The notes beneath the pieces are model-generated. The model saw nothing but the letters and a program-made list of their open reading frames with translations. It was not told the origin of the DNA and ran no database searches. A stretch of DNA of 12,505 nt, from positions 1 to 12,505 of the forward strand of contig CAMZMA010000253.1 of assembly GCA_947311815.1 (NCBI GenBank), written 5' to 3'. The stretch is from an uncultured Flavobacteriaceae bacterium (GTDB lineage Bacteria; Bacteroidota; Bacteroidia; Flavobacteriales; Flavobacteriaceae). Shown here in pieces: positions 6,447-12,505 of the stretch. Both the position numbers and the translations under genes were made by a program. Every line of letters starts with the position of its first letter. Position 1 is the stretch's first letter.

Positions 6447-6450
6447 ATTG

Positions 6451-7893
6451 TTAATAATACGTAAAACGTCTTACTTTGGCAATGTATTTTGCCAAACGCA
6501 TTACTTGATGTGAATACCCATATTCATTATCATACCACACATAAATTACAATGGTATCTCCATCTGTAATGGTTGCTTTACTATCAAAAATTGAAGGTGC
6601 TGTGGTGCCAATAATATCCGAAGAAACCAACTCATTATCTAACGAGTATTTAATTTGTTCTACCAAATTACCCTCTAAAGCATATTTTTTTATCATTGAG
6701 TTGATAGATTCTACAGTCACATTTCTATGCAATTGCAAATTTAAAATGGCTAACGATCCGTTTGGTACAGGAACTCTAATGGCGTTTGAGGTTAATTTAC
6801 CTTCTAAAGCGGGTAATGCTTTGGCAACTGCTTTACCAGCACCTGTTTCGGTAATCACCATATTTAATGCTGCAGCTCTACCTCTACGGTATTTTTTGTG
6901 CATATTATCTACCAAGTTTTGATCATTTGTATAAGCGTGTATGGTTTCTAAATGTCCTTTTTTAATGCCGAAATTATCTTCTAAAACTTTTAAAACGGGT
7001 GTAATGGCATTTGTGGTACAAGATGCTGCAGAAAAAATAGCTACTTCATCAGGATTGTGTTCGGTATGGTTTACTCCGTGCACAATATTTGGTACACCTT
7101 TACCTGGTGCGGTTAGCAATACTTTACTTGCTCCGTTTGGCACAAGATGTCTGCTCAACGCTTCTTTATCTCTAAAAGCGCCTGTATTATCAATAATTAA
7201 GGCGTTATTAATTCCGTAATTTGTATAATCTATATCTTCGGGTGCGTTGGCAGCAATCATATGAACGGTTGTACCGTTTATGATAAGTGCATTGTTATCT
7301 TCATCTACTTGCACTGTTCCTAAGAAATCTCCGTGAACAGAATCATTGCTTAATAAAGATGCTCGTTTTTCTAATACTGTTTTATTGATTTCGCCTCTTG
7401 TTACAATGGCACGCAAACGCATTTGCGAACCTTTCCCCATTTTAGACATGAGTTCTCTTGCCAACAAACGTCCGATTCTACCAAAACCGTATAAAACCAC
7501 GTCTTTTGGTTCAAAACTTGTTGCTTTTACAACGTCTTTTAGTTGATTTCTAACAAATTCGACTTTGCCTTCGCATTTTCCTTCATTCAAATGGCACTCG
7601 TATGCTAATTTACCAATGTCTAATTTTGAAGCTGGTAATTCTAATATTTCAATAGCTTTGGCAATTTCTAAGGCATTGAAAATTGAAATTGGTTTTGCTA
7701 CAAACTCTTTAGCATAATCAATTAAATTTAAAACTTCGCTAGCACGTTTGTCTATAAGAGGATTTCTAAATAAAACCAATTCGATAGATTTCTCATACCA
7801 TAAATTGTTTACAATGTTGATAAACTCTACCGTTGCTTTTCTGGTTTGAGCTTGTGTAAGTAGTTCTTTTTCGTAATTTGTTTTTGTTGTCAT
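6451..7893 (-). CDS. Long-form glyceraldehyde-3-phosphate dehydrogenase, NADP-type cofactor residues
   Basis: 480 aa, about 150 longer than ordinary GAPDH. Residues 1-130 are a helical N-terminal extension with no motif I recognise. The canonical enzyme follows: NAD(P) fold VLYGFGRIGR (133-142), catalytic Cys292 in SCTTN (291-295), catalytic His319 in HAYTNDQ, and C-terminal WYDNEYGYSHQV (453-464). The Cys-His spacing of 27 equals that of C149/H176 in Bacillus GAPDH. The reaction is interconversion of glyceraldehyde-3-P and 1,3-bisphosphoglycerate. The Asp that selects NAD after the second beta strand is replaced (AIVTRG, Thr165-Arg166), and the Leu-Pro pair before HKD is Asn330-Met331. This suggests NADP use and a gluconeogenic GapB-like role (inference). 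Many Bacteroidota carry such a long form beside a normal GapA. Residues S.T at the phosphate sites appear intact. Confidence 0.93.
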   Translation of the reverse strand: MTTKTNYEKELLTQAQTRKATVEFINIVNNLWYEKSIELVLFRNPLIDKRASEVLNLIDYAKEFVAKPISIFNALEIAKAIEILELPASKLDIGKLAYECHLNEGKCEGKVEFVRNQLKDVVKATSFEPKDVVLYGFGRIGRLLARELMSKMGKGSQMRLRAIVTRGEINKTVLEKRASLLSNDSVHGDFLGTVQVDEDNNALIINGTTVHMIAANAPEDIDYTNYGINNALIIDNTGAFRDKEALSRHLVPNGASKVLLTAPGKGVPNIVHGVNHTEHNPDEVAIFSAASCTTNAITPVLKVLEDNFGIKKGHLETIHAYTNDQNLVDNMHKKYRRGRAAALNMVITETGAGKAVAKALPALEGKLTSNAIRVPVPNGSLAILNLQLHRNVTVESINSMIKKYALEGNLVEQIKYSLDNELVSSDIIGTTAPSIFDSKATITDGDTIVIYVWYDNEYGYSHQVMRLAKYIAKVRRFTYY

Positions 7894-7924
7894 AGTTGTG
7901 TTGAACTTAAGTTAAAAGTTGTTG

Positions 7925-7932
7925 CAAAAATA
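7925..7932 (-). promoter_or_regulatory. Bacteroidota -7 box for the GAPDH gene
   Basis: The minus strand reads TATTTTTG (exact TAnnTTTG), 31 nt before the ATG at 7893. It predicts a leader of about 25-28 nt without a Shine-Dalgarno sequence. No clear -33 TTTG is seen. Confidence 0.5.
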
Positions 7933-7966
7933 CTTATTTCAATCGATTTCGTAATACTTTTTAGCA

Positions 7967-8000
7967 TAAAAAAATCCGACTTGTTTTTTACAAATCGGAT
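7967..8000 (-). terminator. Rho-independent terminator of the degP gene
   Basis: On the minus strand, ATCCGATTTG (8000-7991) pairs with CAAGTCGGAT (7983-7974) across a 7-nt A-rich loop. The stem has 10 pairs with one wobble and is followed by a T run. It is 21 nt downstream of the degP stop and upstream of the GAPDH promoter box, so the two genes are separate units. Confidence 0.85.
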
Positions 8001-8020
8001 CTTATTTTAAGCGTTTAGTC

Positions 8021-9406
8021 TTATCTAAACTTATACCGTTCTATTTCTCCTTGAAGGTTTATAATCTCTATTGAAATAATTCCTTTTCCGTAGTATTTTT
8101 CTATCAACTCTTGGGCAGATTTAGCTGTTGTTACCTGTTTTCTATTAATTTTTGTAATGACATAGCCTTTTTTAACTCCATAATACGCTAAATTTTTATT
8201 ATTAATGTTGGTTATTTTTGCGCCTCCATCAATTCCTAATTTCTTTTTATCGGCTTTGGTAATGTCTTTTAATCCTATATTTAATTGAGGTACAATAAAA
8301 ATCGTTTTTTTGGTAAGTGTCACATTTTTGGTGATTTTTCTTCCATCTCTTAAAATAGTTACAGATACAATATCACCTGGTCTTTTTTCGTTTAATTGTC
8401 CTTTTAAATCAGAAAATTTAGTAATTTTTACATGATTTACTTTTATAATAATATCGTTTATTTTTAAACCTGCTTTTTTTGCTCCTCCGTTTTCAGGAAG
8501 ATCCACAATTCGTACTCCGTTTGTAGTTGCGTCTTCATTAGGTGCAAAAGAAATTCCTAAAATAGCTTCTTGTACAGCCCCAAACTCCATAATATCTTCT
8601 ATTACTTTTTTAGCAATGTTAGAAGGAACTGCAAAAGAATAGCCAATAAAAGAACCCGTTCTAGAAGAAATGGCGGTATTTATTCCAATCAATTCGCCAC
8701 GAGTATTTACCAAAGCTCCTCCACTATTTCCAGGATTTACTGCGGCATCTGTTTGAATAAACGAATCTACTTTTCCGTTGCCTTCTAAATTTCTTCCTGT
8801 TGCACTTACGATTCCTGCGGTAACTGTTGATGTTAAATTATACGGATTCCCCACTGCCAAAACCCACTCGCCCACTTTTACATTATCCGAATTTGCATAC
8901 GGAATGTAAGGCAACTCTCTGTCTGTTTTAATTTTTAGCAACGCAATATCATCATTGGGATCGGTACCAATTAATTCGGCAGGATATTTTTCTTTGTTAT
9001 TTAATGTAATTTCAATTTCTGTAGCTCCTTCAATTACATGATTATTGGTAATAATTAAACCATCCGAAGAAATAATAACACCGCTTCCTGTACCTACTTG
9101 TGCATATTTTTGAGTGCCACTTCCTTGTCCGTAATACAATTCTGCCCACGGATTTACCTTGGTTTTTATCGCTGTGTTTTTTACGTGTACCACTGCGTTT
9201 ACCGTTTTTTCTGCAGCTTCGGTAAAGTTAGTTGGTGTGCCAGAAATTAAATTAGTTGCTGTATAATTTGCATTGACATTGCTTAATTTTTTATCGGCAG
9301 CTCTTTCTATAATCACTTGAGGTTTTTCAACAAAGAATGTATAACCCCCTAAAGCAATTGCACCTCCAATAATTGCGATTCCTAAAACTTCTAAAATTTT
9401 CTTCAT
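8021..9406 (-). CDS. degP: DegP/HtrA-type periplasmic serine protease (S1C)
   Basis: 461 aa. A hydrophobic N-terminal segment (about 8-24) acts as a signal or membrane anchor. The trypsin-like domain carries the complete triad: His123 (TNNHVI), Asp153 (NDDIALLK) and Ser228 (GNSGGA, 226-231). Two PDZ domains follow: PDZ1 at about 280-365 (ILGISF, GGAKKAGLKINDIIIKV) and PDZ2 at about 372-455 (YGVKKGYVITKIN). HtrA proteins degrade or refold damaged envelope proteins, and PDZ domains sense unfolded C-termini. No acidic loop insertion or frameshift is seen. The gene has the best promoter in the window, shared back-to-back with dapF, and its own terminator. Gene symbol is by family; DegQ/DegS subtyping from sequence is not safe. 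Confidence 0.95.
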   Translation of the reverse strand: MKKILEVLGIAIIGGAIALGGYTFFVEKPQVIIERAADKKLSNVNANYTATNLISGTPTNFTEAAEKTVNAVVHVKNTAIKTKVNPWAELYYGQGSGTQKYAQVGTGSGVIISSDGLIITNNHVIEGATEIEITLNNKEKYPAELIGTDPNDDIALLKIKTDRELPYIPYANSDNVKVGEWVLAVGNPYNLTSTVTAGIVSATGRNLEGNGKVDSFIQTDAAVNPGNSGGALVNTRGELIGINTAISSRTGSFIGYSFAVPSNIAKKVIEDIMEFGAVQEAILGISFAPNEDATTNGVRIVDLPENGGAKKAGLKINDIIIKVNHVKITKFSDLKGQLNEKRPGDIVSVTILRDGRKITKNVTLTKKTIFIVPQLNIGLKDITKADKKKLGIDGGAKITNINNKNLAYYGVKKGYVITKINRKQVTTAKSAQELIEKYYGKGIISIEIINLQGEIERYKFR

Positions 9407-9432
9407 AATCTTTTCTTTATTTTTTGTTATAC

Positions 9433-9462
9433 CAAAGATACAATTTTAACATTTCACTCAAA
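9433..9462 (-). promoter_or_regulatory. degP promoter with -33 and -7 elements
   Basis: The minus strand shows TTTG (9462-9459), 18 nt, then TATCTTTG (9440-9433), matching both parts of the Bacteroidota housekeeping promoter (TTTG / TAnnTTTG). The start codon at 9406 follows 26 nt after the box, giving a leader of about 22 nt. Confidence 0.75.
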
Positions 9463-9528
9463 TCTGTTTAACTTTTTTTAACGGATTTTAACCCCTTTTT
9501 AACAGTATTTATTCATCAGATAAATTCC

Positions 9529-9536
9529 TATATTTG
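9529..9536 (+). promoter_or_regulatory. -7 box immediately before the dapF start codon
   Basis: TATATTTG, identical to the box of the VF530-like gene, ends 6 nt before the ATG at 9543. The predicted start of transcription is within about 0-4 nt of the ATG. TTTA at 9508-9511, 17 nt upstream, is a three-of-four match to the -33 TTTG. Confidence 0.6.
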
Positions 9537-9542
9537 CGCTTT

Positions 9543-10319
9543 ATGGAAATAACATTTTACAAATACCACGGTACAGGAAATGACTTTGTGATGATAGATA
9601 ACAGAGCAAAAACCTTTCCAAAAGAAAAAACTGACAAAATTTCAGCAATGTGTTTTCGCCGATTCGGAATTGGCGCAGACGGATTAATTTTACTAGAAAA
9701 CGATACCGAAACAGATTTTAAAATGATCTATTTTAATGCTGATGGAAGTGAAAGTACCATGTGTGGCAATGGCGGACGATGTATTGTTGCTTTTGCAAAA
9801 AAATTAGGAATTATTAAAAATACTACCACTTTTACTGCTGTTGATGGTTTGCACCACGCAACCATAAAAAACGACATTGTTTCTTTGCAAATGATTGATG
9901 TTTTTGATGTTATAGAGCATCCTAATTATATTTTTACCAATACAGGATCGCCACATCATGTGCAATTAACAACAAATATTGATGATTTTAATGTGGTTGC
10001 TGAAGGTAGAAAAATCAGAAATAATAAGTACGGAAAAGAAGGTAGTAATGTGAATTTTGTTGAAAAAATAACAAACAGTACTTTTAAAGTAAGGACTTAT
10101 GAACGTGGTGTTGAAGATGAAACTTTAGCTTGCGGAACAGGTGTTACAGCGGTAGCAATTGCCATGTATAAAACCAAACAAACAACTAAAAATAACGTGC
10201 AGTTATTGGTAAAAGGAGGTGAATTAAACGTATCTTTTACACCTGAAAAAACAGGATTTACCAATATATTTTTAACAGGTGCAGCTACCTTTGTTTTTAA
10301 AGGAACCATTACAATTTAA
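9543..10319 (+). CDS. dapF: Diaminopimelate epimerase
   Basis: 258 aa. Converts LL- to meso-diaminopimelate, the last intermediate before lysine and the cross-linking residue of peptidoglycan. The two catalytic cysteines are Cys74 in MCGNGGRC (73-80) and Cys197 in ACGTG (196-200). Other family blocks are KYHGTGNDF (7-15), GIGADGL (42-48), FNADGSE (64-70), TGSPHH (134-139), GSNVNFV (167-173) and YERGVEDET (186-194). I start at the ATG at 9543; the in-frame TTG at 9534 would add MRF but lies in the promoter box. The GNAT gene begins one base after the dapF stop and mltG overlaps that gene, so this is the head of an envelope-related operon. Confidence 0.96.
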   Translation: MEITFYKYHGTGNDFVMIDNRAKTFPKEKTDKISAMCFRRFGIGADGLILLENDTETDFKMIYFNADGSESTMCGNGGRCIVAFAKKLGIIKNTTTFTAVDGLHHATIKNDIVSLQMIDVFDVIEHPNYIFTNTGSPHHVQLTTNIDDFNVVAEGRKIRNNKYGKEGSNVNFVEKITNSTFKVRTYERGVEDETLACGTGVTAVAIAMYKTKQTTKNNVQLLVKGGELNVSFTPEKTGFTNIFLTGAATFVFKGTITI

Positions 10320-10320
10320 C

Positions 10321-10845
10321 ATGAATACCTTACAAGGAAAAAACATTGTATTACGTGCTTTAGAACCCGAAGATTTGGACTTTTTGTTTGCAATAGAAAA
10401 CGATGAAAATAATTGGGAAATTAGCCATACACAAACTCCTTTTTCTAAATTTATTTTAAAACAATATTTAGAAAACGCTCATTTAGATATTTACGAAGCC
10501 AAACAATTACGCCTTATTATTGAAGAAACATCTTCAAAAAACCGATTGGGTATGATTGATTTGTTTGACTTTAATCCGCAACACAAAAGAGCAGGAATTG
10601 GTATTTTAATTGAACCAAAATACCAAGAAAAAGGATTTGCATCCGAAGCATTACAACTACTTATTAAGTACTGTTTTACACATCTTAATTTACATCAATT
10701 GTATGCAAATATTACCTCAGATAATGTGAAAAGTATTCAGCTATTTAGCAAATACAACTTTATTGAAATCGGCATTAAAAAAGATTGGATTTTAAGTAAC
10801 GGAACCTATAAAAACGAAATTTTATTTCAACTACTCAATGAATAA
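10321..10845 (+). CDS. GNAT family N-acetyltransferase (RimJ/RimL-like)
   Basis: 174 aa from the ATG at 10321. The fold is Acetyltransf_3-like: start NIVLRALEPEDLDFL (8-22), central strand AGIGILIEP (91-99), acetyl-CoA loop YQEKGFASEA (101-110, the Q/RxxGxA pyrophosphate-binding motif), and the typical ending NVKSIQLFSKYNFIEIG (135-151). The substrate cannot be told; RimJ/L relatives acetylate protein N-termini, but many are small-molecule enzymes. The ATG is one base past the dapF stop and the stop overlaps the mltG start by 8 nt, so translation is probably coupled. An in-frame GTG at 10279 would extend it into dapF, but the added residues do not resemble the family. Confidence 0.88.
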   Translation: MNTLQGKNIVLRALEPEDLDFLFAIENDENNWEISHTQTPFSKFILKQYLENAHLDIYEAKQLRLIIEETSSKNRLGMIDLFDFNPQHKRAGIGILIEPKYQEKGFASEALQLLIKYCFTHLNLHQLYANITSDNVKSIQLFSKYNFIEIGIKKDWILSNGTYKNEILFQLLNE

Positions 10846-11866
10846 AAAAACTCTTTACATACTTATTCTTTTAATTTTTAGCATTGGCGGAATTATCAGC
10901 ATTCATTTTTATCAAAAAATATATGGGAAAAGTGTATTACAAACAGGTAAACTCTATATAAAAACTACTGACAGCACAAATGATGTAGCAAAAAAACTCC
11001 GCCCTTTTATCAAAAATATTGATGATTTTAACTGGGTAACACAGCTAAAAAAAGTAACTAAAATTAAAGGAGGTTTGTACCAACTAAAGGAAGGAATGTC
11101 TTTAAATGAAGTTGTTAATTTATTAAGAAGTGGTAATCAAACGCCTATAAAAATATCATTTAACAATCAAGATACTTTAGAAAAATTAGCAGGAAGAGTT
11201 TCGCAACAAATAGCAGCAGATTCTATTGCTCTTTTACAAGTGATGAAAGACACCGTTTTTTTAAATAAATATCATTTTTCAGAAAAATCGGCTTTGGGTA
11301 TGTACATACCTAATAAATACGAAGTGTATTGGACGATTTCTCCAAAGAAATTTAGAGCAAAAATGTTGAAAGAATATCAACGGTTTTGGAATTCATCAAG
11401 AACACAAAAAGCAAAAAAGATTGGATTATCAAAAGACGAAGTTATTACCTTAGCATCTATTGTCCAAAAAGAAACCGCACAAAAATCTGAAAGACCTATT
11501 GTAGCAGGTTTGTATTTAAATCGCCTAAAAAATGGATGGCCCTTACAAGCAGACCCAACCTTAATTTTTGCCGTAAAAGAAATAAAAGGACACGATTTTG
11601 TAATCAAAAGAGTGCTGAATGCCGATAAAAAAATTAACTCGCCTTACAACACTTACAAATACAAAGGTTTACCGCCAACATTAATTTCGATGCCCGATAT
11701 TTCGGCAATTGATGCCGTTTTAAACTATAAAAAACACAATTATTATTTTATGTGTGCAAGTACTGATAAATTTGGTTTTCATGATTTTGCTAGTTCTTTG
11801 GCGCAACATAATAGAAATGCTGCAAAATATCAGCGTTGGATAAATAGACAGGGAATTAGGCGGTAA
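10838..11866 (+). CDS. mltG: Endolytic murein transglycosylase MltG
   Basis: 342 aa. One N-terminal membrane helix (about 5-25) anchors a periplasmic YceG/MltG domain that cleaves nascent peptidoglycan strands and so limits glycan length. Catalytic Glu212 is in SIVQKETA (207-214), aligned to E218 of E. coli; the neighbouring Glu of the E. coli IIEKET motif is Gln210 here. Further blocks are VAGLYLNRL (222-230), LQADPT (236-241), SPYNTY (268-273) and GLPPTLIS (277-284), plus HDFASSLAQHN (315-325) near the end. The LysM-like part is around 75-110 (YQLKEGMSLNEVVNLL). The start overlaps the GNAT stop. Sharing an operon with dapF ties precursor supply and wall processing together. A short heptad array follows its stop. 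Confidence 0.93.
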   Translation: MNKKTLYILILLIFSIGGIISIHFYQKIYGKSVLQTGKLYIKTTDSTNDVAKKLRPFIKNIDDFNWVTQLKKVTKIKGGLYQLKEGMSLNEVVNLLRSGNQTPIKISFNNQDTLEKLAGRVSQQIAADSIALLQVMKDTVFLNKYHFSEKSALGMYIPNKYEVYWTISPKKFRAKMLKEYQRFWNSSRTQKAKKIGLSKDEVITLASIVQKETAQKSERPIVAGLYLNRLKNGWPLQADPTLIFAVKEIKGHDFVIKRVLNADKKINSPYNTYKYKGLPPTLISMPDISAIDAVLNYKKHNYYFMCASTDKFGFHDFASSLAQHNRNAAKYQRWINRQGIRR

Positions 11867-11870
11867 ATTT

Positions 11871-11898
11871 AGTTACGAGTTGTGAGTTGTGAGTTTAA
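11871..11898 (+). repeat. Short heptad array after mltG
   Basis: Four 7-mers, AGTTACG, AGTTGTG, AGTTGTG, AGTTTAA, begin 4 nt after the mltG stop (11864-11866). The period matches the 14-unit arrays at 1674 and 3673, and the unit resembles the AGTTAGG unit at 1681. It occupies half of the 55-nt gap before the next gene. No terminator hairpin is seen. Confidence 0.65.
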
Positions 11899-11921
11899 CA
11901 TAAAAAATAATATTGCTACAA

Positions 11922-12505
11922 TTGAGACAAAAAATATTTTTTTTAGTAATTTTTTTGATAACATTTTCTTTATCAGCTCAAAAAACGAGTTCTTTTTGGA
12001 AAAAATCTGATACGCTAAATTCAACTAGAAGAAATTCTGTTGCCATTACAACAGGAATTTTATCGGTAGGGAGTTTGGTTGCATTAAATCAGCTTTGGTA
12101 TGCAGATTATCCGAAATCTAAATTTCATTTTATCGATGATAATAATGAGTGGAAACAACTTGATAAATTTGGTCATTTTACAACTACGTATGCTGTAGGA
12201 AAAGCAGGTATGCAAGTATTAGATTGGTCTGGAGTTTCAAAAAAAAATCAATTAATATATGGGGCAACTTTTGGTTTTTTTTATCAATCTATTGTAGAAA
12301 TTTTTGATGGTTATTCTAAAAACTGGGGAGCTTCTTGGGGAGACGTTTTAGCAAATGCTACAGGAACCAGTTTATTAATTGGGCAAGAACTTTTATGGAA
12401 TGAACAACGTATTACGCCTAAATATTCGTTTCATCAAACAAAATACGCCGCTATTAGACCCAACACTTTAGGTAGTAATTTTTTAGAACAAGCTTTAAAA
12501 GATTA
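11922..12505 (+). CDS. DUF2279-like (YfiM-type) envelope protein, TTG start, 3' end outside window
   Basis: An open frame of 194 codons runs off the right edge. Residues 1-20 form a signal peptide (LRQKIFFLVIFLITFSLSAQ, with the Leu1 codon read as Met), probably cleaved after SAQ. A hydrophobic stretch (38-59) follows, then DKFGHFTTTYAVGKAG (81-96), YQSIVEIFDGYSKNWGASWGDVLANATG (121-148). The Asp-Lys-x-x-His, Glu-x-x-Asp-Gly and Gly-Asp-x-x-Ala-Asn pattern is that of DUF2279 (Pfam PF10043), periplasmic or membrane proteins of unknown function. No in-frame ATG exists between the upstream stop (TAA from 11901) and the mature domain. TTG at 11922 best fits the signal peptide; TTG at 11913 is the alternative. 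It may share the mltG transcript. Confidence 0.8.
   Translation, partial: MRQKIFFLVIFLITFSLSAQKTSSFWKKSDTLNSTRRNSVAITTGILSVGSLVALNQLWYADYPKSKFHFIDDNNEWKQLDKFGHFTTTYAVGKAGMQVLDWSGVSKKNQLIYGATFGFFYQSIVEIFDGYSKNWGASWGDVLANATGTSLLIGQELLWNEQRITPKYSFHQTKYAAIRPNTLGSNFLEQALKD

Larger units (their letters stand above)
6092..6450. other. 359-bp gene-free region between convergent genes
   Basis: This lies between the VF530-like stop and the GAPDH stop. It holds a possible short heptad array just after 6089, a perfect 15-bp inverted repeat (6252-6302) and a GCAATGAC-type element (6418-6446) at the GAPDH stop. It also has two near-identical 12-mers (ATTGTTCTCGAT at 6191-6202 and ATTATTCTCGAT at 6361-6372) and an AT-only palindrome (ATTAAAATTTTAAT, 6384-6397). 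I see no gene, no tRNA and no complete insertion sequence. No classical stem plus T-tract terminator serves either convergent gene. Confidence 0.7.

Noticed and set aside
6551..7546. Several open frames opposite the GAPDH gene
   Set aside because: They are antisense shadows of a strongly conserved enzyme with complete catalytic motifs.
9534..9542. TTG start for dapF at 9534
   Set aside because: The codon is part of the TATATTTG promoter box, and the family begins at the MEITFYKYHG position.
10279..10320. GTG start extending the GNAT protein by 14 residues into dapF
   Set aside because: The ATG at 10321, one base after the dapF stop, gives the normal family N-terminus. The added residues are only dapF read in another frame.
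1..12505. A novel defence, secretion or biosynthetic system
   Set aside because: Every complete gene falls into a known housekeeping or envelope family. No multi-gene set suggests a new system. The unexplained signals are the intergenic repeats.

Overview
The window looks like chromosomal DNA of a marine-type Flavobacteriaceae or a close Bacteroidota relative. The support is: strong AT bias; Bacteroidota-type -7 promoter boxes (TAnnTTTG) in front of at least five genes; almost no Shine-Dalgarno sequences; short lipoprotein signals; and flavobacterial-looking versions of each protein family. I cannot name the genus from the sequence. The content is mainly housekeeping. I see no phage, CRISPR, toxin-antitoxin, secretion or defence system, and no intact mobile element.

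Layout. Bases 1-133 are the 3' end of an unrecognised gene, followed by a hairpin terminator. A plus-strand pair follows: a LolD-type lipoprotein-release ATPase and a cyclophilin-type prolyl isomerase lipoprotein. They converge on a minus-strand block (1770-5766): a phytase-esterase-like lipoprotein, a YhhN/lysoplasmalogenase-like membrane protein and the NAD-dependent DNA ligase LigA. A small VF530-type DNA-binding protein gene (plus) diverges from ligA. A 359-bp repeat-bearing gap follows, then a long glyceraldehyde-3-phosphate dehydrogenase (minus) and a DegP/HtrA protease (minus). DegP diverges from a tight plus-strand operon: dapF, a GNAT acetyltransferase and mltG. After a 55-nt gap comes a DUF2279-like gene that runs off the window.

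How the genes work together. Two envelope themes recur. One is lipoprotein handling and envelope folding: LolD, lipoprotein PPIase, DegP. The other is peptidoglycan: DapF makes meso-diaminopimelate and MltG cuts nascent glycan strands. DegP and DapF share one divergent promoter region. LigA and the VF530-like protein, both DNA-associated, share another.

The least explained part is between the genes. Two arrays of exactly fourteen 7-bp units (98 bp each, different sequences) start at or just beside stop codons. One of them fills the whole space between two convergent stop codons. Shorter arrays of the same style follow mltG and perhaps the VF530 gene. Two GCAATGAC-type dispersed elements and a perfect 15-bp inverted repeat (ACCTGACAGGT core) occupy other 3' regions. 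Other points of note are promoter boxes that abut the start codons of dapF and the VF530 gene (predicted leaderless mRNAs), a GAPDH with a 130-residue N-terminal extension and NADP-like cofactor residues, and a TTG start for the last gene.
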